Below are positions 8,726 through 19,399 of a stretch of 64,000 nucleotides of DNA, in pieces. The notes under the pieces are model-generated. The model made no database searches. It saw only the letters and a list, made by a program, of their open reading frames with translations, and had not been told where the DNA came from. A program made the translations under genes and the position numbers. The stretch's first letter is position 1, and each line of letters opens with the position of its first letter. The stretch is from contig NC_013858.1 of assembly GCF_000010725.1 (NCBI RefSeq), forward strand, positions 558,001 through 622,000, read 5' to 3'. The DNA comes from Azospirillum sp. B510. GTDB lineage: Bacteria; Pseudomonadota; Alphaproteobacteria; Azospirillales; Azospirillaceae.

Positions 8726-8762
8726 GGGACGGGGCCCGCGGACAGGAGGCGGGCCCCGTCCC
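8726..8762. terminator. bidirectional hairpin terminator between reductase and phosphate transporter
   Basis: A perfect 14-bp stem (8726-8739 with 8749-8762) encloses a 9-base loop, placed between two convergent genes. There is no strong T run, but the position and stability fit a shared terminator. Confidence 0.75.
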
Positions 8763-8793
8763 ATCGGTTGCGAGGCCCGTCCGGCCGCGGCGT

Positions 8794-10416
8794 TCAGAAC
8801 AGATGACGGAGGAGATAGTACAGCAGGCCGGCCAGGGTGATGGCGGCCGGCAGGGTCAACACCCAGGCCATCGCCATGCTGCGCACGGTGCTCCATCGCA
8901 GGCCCGATCCGTTCGCCGCCATGGTGCCGGCGACGCCGCTCGACAGGATGTGGGTGGTCGAAACCGGCAGCCCATACACCTCCGCCAGCCCGATGGTGCC
9001 GGCGGCGACCAGCTCGGCCGATGCGCCCTGGGCATAGGCCAGATGCTGCTTGCCGATCCGCTCGCCAACGGTGACGACGATGCGGCGCCAGCCGACCATG
9101 GTGCCGAGCCCGAGCGCCACCGCGACCGAGAACTTCACCCAGTCGGGAATGAAGCGGGTGCCGGCGTTCAGCGCCTCCTGATAGGATTTCAGGGTGGCCG
9201 CCTCGGCCTCGGGAAGGGTGGCCCCGGCCTTGGGCAACAGGCGGACGGCATCGGCCGCCAGATACATGTCGTTGCGCATGTTGGACGTCGCTTCGGCCGG
9301 AACATGCTTGATAGCGCCGTAATTCCGCACGCCCTGCGCGATGTCGGCGGACAGCACGGCCAGCGCGCCATAGACCTCCGGCCGGTTCAGCTCCTTCGTC
9401 CGCAAGGCGTCTCCCACCAGCCGCCTCGCCTCTTCCGCCGAGGCCGGCCGCCGCCCGTCCGAATGAGACCGCAGGATCGCTTCGGCCCGGTGGGTCGTCT
9501 CGATGAAGGCGGGGGTGGTGCTGTCGGGCATGGTGCGGTTCAGCGCATAGGCGGTGGGCACCGCACCGATCAGGATCAGCATGATCAGCCCCATGCCCTT
9601 CTGCCCGTCATTGCCGCCATGGGCGAAGGACACCGCGGTGCAGGTCAGGATCAGCAGGCCGCGGATCCACAGCGGCGGCGGATGGTTGGGATCGGCCGGC
9701 TCGAACAGGCGCCGGTTGCGGACCGCCCGCTTCAGGACCAGCAGCAGCAGGGCGGCCAGGACGAAGCCCATCACCGGGCTGAACAGCAGGGCCCGCAGCA
9801 CCCCGAGGGCCTGCGCCCAATCGACGCCCGAGGTCGCCTGCCCGTCCGGCGCCATCAGCTGGTTGGCGAGACCGACCCCGATGACCGAGCCGATCAGGGC
9901 ATGGGAGGAGCTGTTCGGCAGTCCGAGCGCCCAGGTTCCCAGATTCCAGATGATGGCGGCGATCAGCAGGGCGAAGATCATGGCATAGCCGGCGCTGCCG
10001 CCGACCTGAAGGATCAGCTCCACCGGCAGCAGCGTGATGACGCTGTAGGCCACGGCTCCCGATGAGAGCAGCACGCCCAGGAAGTTGAAGGCGCCCGACC
10101 AGACCACCGCCAGCACCGGCGGCATGCTGTGGGTGTAGATGACGGTCGCCACCGCGTTGGCAGTGTCGTGGAAGCCATTGACGAATTCGAAACCCAGCGC
10201 GATCAGCAGCGCCAGGGCGAGAAGCAGGAAGGCCCCGACCGCCAGCGGCGGCTGGTCGACCCGCTGGAGGTCGGTGACGAAGCCATGGACCGCATAGCCG
10301 AGACCGGCGGCCAACAGGATCAGGAACGCCACCGGCACGGCGTAATGCGGTTTCTGGTGAAGATTCGGACCGGAGGCCGGCGACGAGGCGCCAGACGGCA
10401 ATATGGTGTCCGACAT
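8794..10416 (-). CDS. pit: PiT-family inorganic phosphate transporter
   Basis: The 540-residue membrane protein carries both inverted PiT repeats: GFEFVNGFHDTANAVATVIY near the N-terminus and, near the C-terminus, GLPVSTTHILSSGVAGT. GLPNSSSHALIGS and GGNDGQKGMG are also present. About ten membrane segments are split by a hydrophilic cytoplasmic loop (about residues 265-390), as in PitA. PiT proteins import metal-phosphate complexes driven by protons. It is monocistronic, convergent with the reductase gene, and shows no Pho-box that I can identify. Confidence 0.92.
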   Translation of the reverse strand: MSDTILPSGASSPASGPNLHQKPHYAVPVAFLILLAAGLGYAVHGFVTDLQRVDQPPLAVGAFLLLALALLIALGFEFVNGFHDTANAVATVIYTHSMPPVLAVVWSGAFNFLGVLLSSGAVAYSVITLLPVELILQVGGSAGYAMIFALLIAAIIWNLGTWALGLPNSSSHALIGSVIGVGLANQLMAPDGQATSGVDWAQALGVLRALLFSPVMGFVLAALLLLVLKRAVRNRRLFEPADPNHPPPLWIRGLLILTCTAVSFAHGGNDGQKGMGLIMLILIGAVPTAYALNRTMPDSTTPAFIETTHRAEAILRSHSDGRRPASAEEARRLVGDALRTKELNRPEVYGALAVLSADIAQGVRNYGAIKHVPAEATSNMRNDMYLAADAVRLLPKAGATLPEAEAATLKSYQEALNAGTRFIPDWVKFSVAVALGLGTMVGWRRIVVTVGERIGKQHLAYAQGASAELVAAGTIGLAEVYGLPVSTTHILSSGVAGTMAANGSGLRWSTVRSMAMAWVLTLPAAITLAGLLYYLLRHLF

Positions 10417-10596
10417 GGTCGTGCTCGCTGTTCGAGAGGATCAAGCCATCTAGCCGAAACAACCGGAATGCGACCCGTGGCGCGGCCATCGCTTAACGGG
10501 CGGCCCCCGGCACCGGTTGCCGCCGTCACCAAATCTTCATCGAACAGTCACCCGGCGGAGAGCGGGCGTCGGAGGGACTCTGATCAAGCCGCATCC

Positions 10597-10893
10597 CGCG
10601 GGCGCCCACGGCTATCGCATTTGACACCCTCTCCCGCCCCGGGAGAGGGCACGTAACCGACGGCCAAAGGCCGGACGACCGCAACGCGGTCGTAGGTGAA
10701 GTGCGGTCGCGAGACTTGCGAGCGACCTCGGGGCCCAAGCGCAGCTTGGGAAGGGTGAGGGGTGATCCAAGGAACCATGCGGTTCGGGCCTCTTGGTCTA
10801 CCCCTCACCCTCCCCGCCTTTGGCGGGTCCCCTCCCTCTCCCGGGACGGGAGAGGGCAATTCTTGTCAAATGCGATAACCCTGCGCGGGCGCC
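10597..10893. mobile_element. 277-bp non-coding miniature element (MITE) with ISAs1-like ends
   Basis: The element at 10607-10883 is flanked by perfect 10-bp direct repeats, CGCGGGCGCC (10597-10606 and 10884-10893). Its terminal inverted repeats are CACGGCTATCGCATTTGACA and, from the right, CAGGGTTATCGCATTTGACA, matching at 18 of 20 positions. The outer 15 bases share CAGGG-nn-ATCGCAT with the IS at 955-2150, and the duplication length is the same. The inside is a string of GC-rich palindromes with no gene. It was probably mobilised by an ISAs1-type transposase. It sits 16 bp past the stop of the oxidoreductase gene. Confidence 0.8.
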
Positions 10894-10909
10894 CATGCGA
10901 GCGCGACCA

Positions 10910-12025
10910 TCAGTCCGCCGTGGCGCCATCGGTGGCGCGATAGCGTTCCAGCCAATGGGCGTAGGGCGCCGGCAGCACCCAGGAGGGGCGCTCGACGCCC
11001 AACTCCTTGGCGGCACGGTAGGGGTAATGCGGATCGGCCAGATGGGCGCGGCCGATCATCACCAGATCGAGCTGCCCATCGGCGACGGTGCGGTCGGCGA
11101 TCCTCGGCGCGTCGATGCCCCAGGCCGCGGCCACCGGCAGCTCCGCCTCGCGCCGCACCCGTTCAGCCACCGGCGCCAGGAAGGCCGGCCCCCACGGAAC
11201 CCGCGCGTCGGGGGTGGAGAAGCCGACACTGACGCTCAGCATGTCCAGCCCGCCGACGCGCAGGTTGCGGGTGAGCTCGATCGACTCGGCCAGCGTCTCC
11301 TCGTCGCGCCCGTCATACTCGATGACGCCGAAGCGGGCGGTCAGCGGCAGGTTCTCCGGCCACACCGCCCGCACCGCCGCCAGTGTCTCCAGCAGGAAGC
11401 GGCTGCGCCCGGCCAGATCGCCGCCATACTGGTCGGTGCGCCTGTTGGCATGGACCGAGAAGAAGCTCTGGCCGAGATAGCCATGGGCGAAATGCAGTTC
11501 CAGCCACTTGAAGCCGGCGTCGCGGGCGCGCACGGCGGCGGCCACGAAATCGGCGCGGACGCGGGCGATGTCGTCCAGGGTCATCGCCCTCGGCAGCTTG
11601 GGCAGGTGATGGCCGAAGGCGACGGCCGACGGCGAGATCGTCTCCCAGCCGCGCGGATCGTCCGCGGCGATGTGGTCATCGCCCTCCCACGGGCGGTTGG
11701 CGCTGGCCTTGCGCCCGGCATGGCCGATCTGGATGCCGGGGACGGCGCCGGCCGCGGCGATGGAGGCGGCGATGCGCGCCATCCCCTCGGCCTGGGCGTC
11801 GGTCCACAGGCCGGTGCAACCCGGCGTGATGCGGCCCTCCGGCGACACCGCCGTCGCCTCGACGATCACCAGGCCGGCGCCGCCGCGGGCGAGGCCGGGA
11901 TAATGGGCGAGATGCCAGTCGGTGACGGCGCCATCGACGGCGCTGTACTGGCACATCGGCGGAACCGCGATGCGGTTGCGCAGGGTGACGTCCTTCAGCG
12001 TGAAGGGCGTGAACAGAGCGGACAT
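10910..12025 (-). CDS. NADH:flavin oxidoreductase, YqjM/xenobiotic-reductase class of Old Yellow Enzymes
   Basis: This 371-residue FMN TIM barrel belongs to the OYE family. Cys25 in PPMCQY is the redox-tuning cysteine of the thermophilic-like YqjM class. QIGHAGRKAS gives the active-site His pair region, HFAHGYLGQSFFS the FMN/active-site loop, and NRRTDQYGGD the family signature. Such enzymes reduce activated C=C bonds of enones and nitro compounds with NADPH. ACGGGAA precedes ATG 12025. The miniature element lies just beyond its stop codon. Confidence 0.9.
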   Translation of the reverse strand: MSALFTPFTLKDVTLRNRIAVPPMCQYSAVDGAVTDWHLAHYPGLARGGAGLVIVEATAVSPEGRITPGCTGLWTDAQAEGMARIAASIAAAGAVPGIQIGHAGRKASANRPWEGDDHIAADDPRGWETISPSAVAFGHHLPKLPRAMTLDDIARVRADFVAAAVRARDAGFKWLELHFAHGYLGQSFFSVHANRRTDQYGGDLAGRSRFLLETLAAVRAVWPENLPLTARFGVIEYDGRDEETLAESIELTRNLRVGGLDMLSVSVGFSTPDARVPWGPAFLAPVAERVRREAELPVAAAWGIDAPRIADRTVADGQLDLVMIGRAHLADPHYPYRAAKELGVERPSWVLPAPYAHWLERYRATDGATAD

Positions 12026-12431
12026 GCGAATTCCCGTCTCGATGGTGGCGATGGCGGCGGAGCGAGAAGAAGGGGGGTGCCCCGCCCTCCCCGGCCGCGC
12101 GTCCGGGGAGATTTATGGTCCGCCCAAGCCTCAGCCAACCCGCCCAGCCGGCAAACGCCCCGCCATCGCCGCATGGCTGCGGCCAGCGTTGCGCAGGCGT
12201 TTCAGCCCGAAGCCGGCCCCGAGCCGACCAGCATGTTCGAGCCCACCGGCATATTTTTCCGGTTTCACGGCAAAACTCCGCCCAGCCGGATCGGCGCCTC
12301 ATGCCGGCAATCAACACCTATAAGATGCATCCCCCTTGAAAAAGCGCCTGTTTCGTCGCCGCGCGTGATGACACCGGCGATGGCATGCGGATTGCTTATC
12401 TCAGGTTGTTGCCAACCGTGGAGACTTCGCC
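12026..12431. other. intergenic region upstream of the OYE gene and of gene 12432
   Basis: No gene was recognised. The region holds the divergent promoters of both neighbours and a hairpin with CTCCCCGG (12087-12094) pairing with CCGGGGAG (12103-12110), 62 bp before the oxidoreductase start. The stretch near 12260-12420 is relatively AT-rich, as expected of a promoter, but no confident -35/-10 pair could be assigned. Confidence 0.4.
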
Positions 12432-12935
12432 ATGACCAGCGTCGCCAGCGCCGGCTCCCAGCCGGGAACCCCCTATCGGCTACCCAGCGGGACGGTCTTC
12501 ACCATGACCGGCGCCGTCAGGGCGTCGGCCGAACTGACGGCGCAGGTCCGTGCCGACGACACCGCCTTCCAGAAACAGATGAAGGCGTCCAGCGATCCGG
12601 ACGCGGTCGATCCGGGCGTCACCGGCGGAAACCGCGCGGTCCAGGCGCACACGGTGTTCCGCCAGGGCGGGCGGGTGGTCGCCGCGGTGTGGCGGGACGG
12701 CCAGACCCTGATGACCAACGGCATCTCCGCCGGCATTGACTGGACCTCGCTCCAGGCGCGCACCGCCGGCATGGCCGACGACCGTCGCCGCGACGCCATC
12801 GCCGACGCCATCGCCGGCAAGCTCGGCCAGTCCGCCCAGGTCCAGCGCTATGGCGAAGCCGGAGCGGCGCCGGCCCGCGGCCTGATCCTGGACGAGATGA
12901 ACGCCACCAACATCAAGGCGCGCGGCGGCCGGTAG
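12432..12935 (+). CDS. hypothetical protein, 167 residues
   Basis: I do not recognise the family. It is soluble and alpha/beta in appearance, with no signal peptide or membrane helix. It contains VFRQGGRVVAAVWRDGQTLMTNGISAG, which looks like a beta-hairpin repeat, and a Lys/Arg-poor helical tail. Codon usage and GC match the neighbours. The start ATG 12432 follows GGAGACTTCGCC. It converges with the ParA-like gene, leaving 33 bp between them. Confidence 0.6.
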   Translation: MTSVASAGSQPGTPYRLPSGTVFTMTGAVRASAELTAQVRADDTAFQKQMKASSDPDAVDPGVTGGNRAVQAHTVFRQGGRVVAAVWRDGQTLMTNGISAGIDWTSLQARTAGMADDRRRDAIADAIAGKLGQSAQVQRYGEAGAAPARGLILDEMNATNIKARGGR

Positions 12936-12968
12936 GCCGCCCTGCGCCCGGCACGGATCCCGGCGGCG

Positions 12969-14066
12969 TCATCCCCCCAGCCCGAGCAGCCTGCCGAGGA
13001 TCGGCTGCCCGACGGCCGCCCCCAGCGCGAAGCCGCCGGCCAGCCCGACCACCAGCCCGACCAGCCCGGCCCGCATTCCCGCGCCGCCGCCGGACCGCGC
13101 CCCGGCGCGCTCGGCCTGCCGCACCCCGTTCCCGCCGCCCGACGGCTCGTCGCCCTCGTCGAGCGACGACGCGCGCCGCGCGCTGTAGGAGGTGTCGGTC
13201 GCCTCGTGCCAGGAGCGGATGCGCTCCAGCGCCGGCTTCAGCTGCGCCTCGTCGGGGGCGGCGCCCCGGCCATGGACGATCTCCCAGGCCAGCGCGGCGA
13301 AGCGGGCGGTGGTCCGCCCTTCCGGCGTGAAGATCGCCGCCGGCATGCGGCGATAGGTCGCCTTCACCACATCGACGTCATAGGGGAAGGCGGTGCGGAA
13401 CATCAGGTTGGGAAACTCGCCGCGCACCTGGGTCAGCGAGTCGCGGCCGACATCGTCGTTGGTGATCGACAGCATCAGGATGCCGGCCAGCGTCAGGCCG
13501 GGATTCAGCCCGTTCTGGATATGCTCCACCACCTGCAACGTGCGCCGCAGCCCGTCCAGCGCGTAGCGGCCGGGGAAGACCGGCACGATCAGCCGGTCGG
13601 ATGCCGCCAGCGCCCCGGCCGCCAGATGGCCGAGAGCCGGCGGGCAGTCGATGACGACGTAGTCCGGCGGGTTGCGCGAGAAATGCAGCGCCTTGCGCAA
13701 GCCCCGCTGCGAGCCGCCACGGCTGTCCAGCGCATGTTCCAGCGAATAGAGCTTGCGCGCGCCGACGATCATCGACAGCCCGTCGAAGGCGGTCGGGGTG
13801 ATCGCATCCTCGACGAAGGTCTCCTGCCGCAGCAGGTCGTTGATGCCGACCTTCGCCTTGTCGCGCAGCAGGAAGTTGCTGGTGGCACTGCTCTGCGGGT
13901 CGAAATCGATCAGCACGACGCTCTTGCCCAGCGCCGCCAGCGCCAGCGCGAGATTGACCGAGGTGGTCGTCTTGCCGACGCCGCCCTTCTGGTTGTAGAC
14001 CGACAAAATGGTCGGCTGCCGTGTCTCCGGCATGTCGAAGACGTCTTCGTGACTGGTCATATCCAT
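12969..14066 (-). CDS. ParA/Soj-like ATPase with C-terminal membrane segment
   Basis: This 365-residue protein has the deviant Walker A motif KGGVGKTTT (Lys27 and Lys32), the switch region IDFDPQSSAT and the Walker B-like VVIDCPP of ParA/MinD ATPases. Unlike ordinary ParA (about 260 residues), it continues through a charged, Gly/Ser-rich linker (about 275-335) into a hydrophobic Gly/Ala/Leu segment (about 338-360) that could insert in the membrane. No parB-like gene is adjacent. The ATG at 14066 is chosen; a TTG at 14090 directly after GGAGGA is an alternative. A role in positioning a complex at the membrane is conceivable but unproven. Confidence 0.85.
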   Translation of the reverse strand: MDMTSHEDVFDMPETRQPTILSVYNQKGGVGKTTTSVNLALALAALGKSVVLIDFDPQSSATSNFLLRDKAKVGINDLLRQETFVEDAITPTAFDGLSMIVGARKLYSLEHALDSRGGSQRGLRKALHFSRNPPDYVVIDCPPALGHLAAGALAASDRLIVPVFPGRYALDGLRRTLQVVEHIQNGLNPGLTLAGILMLSITNDDVGRDSLTQVRGEFPNLMFRTAFPYDVDVVKATYRRMPAAIFTPEGRTTARFAALAWEIVHGRGAAPDEAQLKPALERIRSWHEATDTSYSARRASSLDEGDEPSGGGNGVRQAERAGARSGGGAGMRAGLVGLVVGLAGGFALGAAVGQPILGRLLGLGG

Positions 14067-14184
14067 TCCGCTTCGCCGTTCTTGCGGCAATCCTCCGCCC
14101 CGGACCGGGCGGCCCGGTGCTTGAGCGCGGGCGCACTATAAGCGGTGGTGCCCCAACTCACCACCCACCTTTGGGGACAGGTCC

Positions 14185-16464
14185 TCACGCCCCCCAGGCC
14201 ACCTCGCGCCAGGACCGCCCCGGCCCGGCCACCTCGGGCAGGCCCGGCGGCGGACAGGGGCGGCCGGGTGGCAGGGCCAGCAGGTTCAGCGCGACCACCC
14301 CCGGAAAATCGTTATGGCCGTTGCCGGCATGATTGGCCGGATCGAACAGCGGAACGATGTGCCACCACAGCCGATAGCCGAGGCCGCGCACCAGGGCGAT
14401 CAGCTCGTCCAGCCCCTCCTCCCGGTCATTCTCCAGATAGAGCGCCGGTCGGTGGCGGGCGATGGCGCCGGACGCCTCCCGCAGCGCCGCGATGGCGGAC
14501 CCGCCCAGATCGGCCTTCAGCAGATCCAGCCGCTCCAGCGCCTCCAGCCCGCCGGACGCCGACCGGTGCGCCACGGCGTTGGCGATGCCGTTGGCGGCGA
14601 GATTGTGGAGCAGCAGCCCATGCGGCTCCTCCCGCGGCTCGACGGCATGGAGCCACCCGCCGGGGCCGACGCGGCGCGCCAGCGGCACGCTGTGGGCGCC
14701 GATGCCCGCCCCGACCTCCGCCACCACGGCGCCCGGCTCCAGCAGCCCGGCGCAGAGCCGCAACGCCGCCTCCAGATACTCGCCATAGAGCGCCAGCGCG
14801 CGCGCGGCGGCGGAGCCGTCGGGGAGAAAGCGCATCGTCCCATGCCGGGTGACCGCCTCCGCCGGGGTGAGGCCGGGCGGTGCGGGCGCCGCGTCGCTGC
14901 CGGCGGCGCGCAGTTCCAGCACCTTCGCCCCGATGTGCGGCGACAGCGGATCGGCGGGTGCCGGCGGGAAGGGCCGTCCCGCCGCCGGATGGACGCCGTC
15001 ATGCACCAGCACGCCGCCGCGGATGCGCGGCCAGACCCACTCCGCCAGAAAGCGCTGGTCCTGCCAGCGGTCCGCCTCCCGGTTGGCGACGGCGTCGATG
15101 ACCGGCCCCAGCGGCGGCAGCAGCCCGGCGGTGCCGCCCCACATCCCGGCCAGGATCGGGTCGGTGTGCAGCACATGGTCGCGCATGACGTGGAAAGGCA
15201 GGCCGGAGGCGACCCATTCGTCGACCGCCGCCTTCTCCCGCGCGCTCGGCCGGGAATCGCAGTCGCGGCAAAGGAAGCGGGCGACGGTCGGATCGTCGGC
15301 GGCCAGGAAGCGCCAATAGAGCCCGTGCGACGGCCCGCCGCCCGCCGGCATCGCCACCGTCTCCGCCCCCAGCCGGGCCAGCTCGGCGATCAGCGCCGGC
15401 GGCACCGACGCATCGTGATAGAAGCGGCAGCGCCAGCCCGGGAACAGCGCCGGCACCATGCGGGCATTGGCGACGGCGCCCTGGGTATAGACCTCGCGCG
15501 TGCCCCACAGGCTGAAGGCGACGATGTCGCGGGTCCGCGCCGCCGGCTCCCTCGGGGTGGCGGGCAGCGGCGGAGCCTCGCTCTCCGCCCGCTCCAGCTT
15601 CAGGGCCAGGGCTTCGGCCGACCACAGCGCCGCCTCGTCGGGGTCGCGCGGCTCCAGCGCCAGGGTGAGCGCGTCGCGAACTCCGACATGGCCGGGGTCG
15701 AGACGGGCGGCCCGGCGGAGCGGCGCCAGCGCCCGCTCCGTCCCGCCGGCCCTGCTCAGGGCGATGCCGAGATTGTAGAGCGCGGCCGCCGCCGCCGGAT
15801 CGAGCGCCAGCCCCCGGCGATAGGCCGCCGCCGCCGAGCCGGCGCGTCCGCAATCGAGCAGCGCGGTGGCGAACTGCAGGCACGGCCCGGCATCCCCCGG
15901 CGCCAGCAGCGCCGCACGGCGGAAATCGGCCGCCGCCAGGGCCGGACGGGAGCGGCGCATATGCTCCACCCCGCGTTGCTGGCGCAGCAGGGCCAGCCGC
16001 TCCGTCCTGTCGTCCCATCCATCCCCCCGCCCGCCCGCCAGGGCGCGGCCATGCTCCAGCGCGGCGATGGCGCCATCCATGGCGCCGTCCCCATCCCCGC
16101 CGGATCCGGCATGATGTTCCGCCAGGGCCAGCAGGTCCCATCCCCCGATGTCGTCGGGAACCAGCGCCAGGGCCGGGCGCAGCGCGGCGGCGGCGGCGGC
16201 CCAGGCGCCGGCGGCCACCAGGGCCTTGCCGAGATCGATGCGGTAGGCGGCGACGGCTGGAGCCTCGGCGATCGCGCGGCGCAGCAGGTCCGGCGCCTCG
16301 CCCAGCCGGCCGGTCTGGCAGGCCAGCACGCCGGACAGATGCAGGGTCGCCGCGTTGCGCGGGTCGGCCGCCAGGATGCGGCCATAGATCGTGCCCGCCT
16401 CGGCCAGGCGGCCGGCGGCATGGTGATCGACCGCGATGGTCAGAGCCTCTTCGATCGTCGCCAT
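14185..16464 (-). CDS. TPR / glycosyltransferase-like / FkbM methyltransferase fusion protein
   Basis: The 759-residue protein has three parts. Residues 1-310 are TPR-like helical repeats (DHHAAGRLAEAGTIYGRILAADPRNAATLHLSG). Residues about 313-555 resemble a glycosyltransferase-type domain with an acidic CRDCDSR motif near 400. Residues about 565-745 form a FkbM-type SAM methyltransferase (VVAEVGAGIGAHSVPLARR, then LYLENDREEGLDELI). FkbM domains O-methylate sugars, so surface-glycan modification is likely. ATG 16464 is chosen because the upstream open frame is unconserved and GGGGA precedes it. It is divergent from mmsA. Confidence 0.8.
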   Translation of the reverse strand: MATIEEALTIAVDHHAAGRLAEAGTIYGRILAADPRNAATLHLSGVLACQTGRLGEAPDLLRRAIAEAPAVAAYRIDLGKALVAAGAWAAAAAALRPALALVPDDIGGWDLLALAEHHAGSGGDGDGAMDGAIAALEHGRALAGGRGDGWDDRTERLALLRQQRGVEHMRRSRPALAAADFRRAALLAPGDAGPCLQFATALLDCGRAGSAAAAYRRGLALDPAAAAALYNLGIALSRAGGTERALAPLRRAARLDPGHVGVRDALTLALEPRDPDEAALWSAEALALKLERAESEAPPLPATPREPAARTRDIVAFSLWGTREVYTQGAVANARMVPALFPGWRCRFYHDASVPPALIAELARLGAETVAMPAGGGPSHGLYWRFLAADDPTVARFLCRDCDSRPSAREKAAVDEWVASGLPFHVMRDHVLHTDPILAGMWGGTAGLLPPLGPVIDAVANREADRWQDQRFLAEWVWPRIRGGVLVHDGVHPAAGRPFPPAPADPLSPHIGAKVLELRAAGSDAAPAPPGLTPAEAVTRHGTMRFLPDGSAAARALALYGEYLEAALRLCAGLLEPGAVVAEVGAGIGAHSVPLARRVGPGGWLHAVEPREEPHGLLLHNLAANGIANAVAHRSASGGLEALERLDLLKADLGGSAIAALREASGAIARHRPALYLENDREEGLDELIALVRGLGYRLWWHIVPLFDPANHAGNGHNDFPGVVALNLLALPPGRPCPPPGLPEVAGPGRSWREVAWGA

Positions 16465-16616
16465 CGCCGTTCCCCACCCCGTCAAGATCGGCGGCACTAT
16501 AGCAAAGGACGGGCGCTTGCCGCATTCCCGCACAACCGTTGCGCAAAGTTTCGCGTCGCCGCGACGGGCCGCACGGGTCCACATGGTGACAAACAATTCC
16601 GTGGGAGGACAATAGG

Positions 16617-18116
<1,500 letters not shown>

Positions 18117-18129
18117 TGGACGTAACATT

Positions 18130-18156
18130 CCCCTTCCCGCCTCCGGCGGGAAGGGG
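18130..18156. repeat. intercistronic hairpin between mmsA and the acyl-CoA dehydrogenase
   Basis: A perfect 12-bp stem (18130-18141 with 18145-18156) with a three-base loop fills most of the 57-bp gap. With no T run and a ribosome site immediately after, it more likely protects or processes mRNA, or is a dispersed repeat, than terminates. Confidence 0.55.
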
Positions 18157-18173
18157 GTTGCACGAGGTGACGC

Positions 18174-19319
18174 ATGTCCTTTGAACTGACCGAAGACCAG
18201 GTCGCCATCCGCGACATGGCGCTGTCCTTCGCCCGCGACGAGCTGGCGCCGAACGCCGTGGACTGGGACCAGAAGAAGCATTTCCCCATCGACACGCTGC
18301 GCGCCGCCGGCGCGCTCGGCATGGGCGGCATCTATGTGTCGGAGGACCAAGGCGGCTCGGCCTTGAGCCGTCTCGACGCCGTGGTGATCTTCGAGGCGCT
18401 GAGCCAGGGCTGCCCGACCATCGCCTCCTACATCTCCATCCACAACATGGTGGCGGGGATGGTGGACAGGTTCGGCGATGACGCGCAGAAGGCCCATTGG
18501 CTGCCCAGGCTCTGCACCATGGACTGGCTCGCGAGCTATTGCCTGACCGAGGCCAATGCCGGTTCCGACGCCGCCGCGCTGCGGACCAGGGCGGTGCGCG
18601 ACGGCGACGGCTACATCCTGAACGGCGCCAAGCAGTTCATTTCCGGCGCCGGCAGCTCCGACCTCTACCTCGTCATGGCCCGCACCGGCGAGGACGGCCC
18701 CGGCGGCATCAGCGCCTTCCTGGTGCCGAAGGACACCGCCGGCCTCTCCTTCGGCTCCAACGAGCACAAGATGGGCTGGAACGCACAGCCGACCCGCGCC
18801 GTCATCCTGGAGGACGCCCGCGTCCCCGCCACCGCCCGGCTGGGACAGGAAGGGATGGGCTTCAAGTTCGCCATGGCGGGGCTGGACGGCGGCCGCATCA
18901 ACATCGCCGCCTGCTCGATCGGCGGCGCCCAGGCCGCACTCGACAAGGCGCTGACCTACATGAGCGAGCGCAAGGCCTTCGGCCAGACCCTCGACCGTTT
19001 CCAGGCGCTGCAATTCCGCATCGCCGACATGGCGACCGAGCTGGAGGCGGCCCGCACCTTCGTCCACCGCGCCGCCTCGGCGCTGGACGCTGGCGCCAAG
19101 GACGCGACGCGGCTGTGCGCCATGGCGAAACGCTTCGCCACCGACACCGGCTTCGAGGTGGCGAACAACGCGCTCCAACTGTTCGGCGGCTACGGCTATC
19201 TGGCCGATTACGGCGTCGAGAAGATCGTGCGCGACCTGCGGGTCCACCAGATCCTGGAGGGCACCAACGAGATCATGCGCCTGATCGTCTCGCGCAGCGA
19301 GATCGGCCGTATGAGCTGA
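18174..19319 (+). CDS. acyl-CoA dehydrogenase, probable isobutyryl-CoA dehydrogenase
   Basis: This 381-residue FAD enzyme has the complete acyl-CoA dehydrogenase layout. YCLTEANAGSDAAALRTRA contacts FAD and substrate, QFISGAGSSDLYLVMARTG follows, and RVHQILEGTNEIMRLIVSR carries the expected catalytic Glu before GTNE. Placement between mmsA and mmsB strongly suggests that the substrate is isobutyryl-CoA, giving methacrylyl-CoA in valine catabolism. GAGG precedes ATG 18174. No enoyl-CoA hydratase or 3-hydroxyisobutyryl-CoA hydrolase is present in this window. Confidence 0.88.
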   Translation: MSFELTEDQVAIRDMALSFARDELAPNAVDWDQKKHFPIDTLRAAGALGMGGIYVSEDQGGSALSRLDAVVIFEALSQGCPTIASYISIHNMVAGMVDRFGDDAQKAHWLPRLCTMDWLASYCLTEANAGSDAAALRTRAVRDGDGYILNGAKQFISGAGSSDLYLVMARTGEDGPGGISAFLVPKDTAGLSFGSNEHKMGWNAQPTRAVILEDARVPATARLGQEGMGFKFAMAGLDGGRINIAACSIGGAQAALDKALTYMSERKAFGQTLDRFQALQFRIADMATELEAARTFVHRAASALDAGAKDATRLCAMAKRFATDTGFEVANNALQLFGGYGYLADYGVEKIVRDLRVHQILEGTNEIMRLIVSRSEIGRMS

Positions 19320-19336
19320 CCAAAACGCCCCTTAGT

Positions 19337-19360
19337 CCCCTCTCCCCAGAGGGAGAGGGG
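19337..19360. repeat. intercistronic hairpin before mmsB
   Basis: The perfect 10-bp arms CCCCTCTCCC and GGGAGAGGGG enclose a CAGA loop, in the 80-bp gap between the acyl-CoA dehydrogenase and mmsB. It is related in sequence to the GC-rich palindromes elsewhere in this window. No T tract follows. Confidence 0.55.
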
Positions 19361-19399
19361 AAGCCCCTCATAAAAACCAAACCAACGGGAGACGCGACG

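Noticed and set aside
10629..10656. Rho-independent terminator of the phosphate transporter region
   Set aside because: The hairpin is part of the miniature element, and neither neighbouring gene ends there in the needed orientation.
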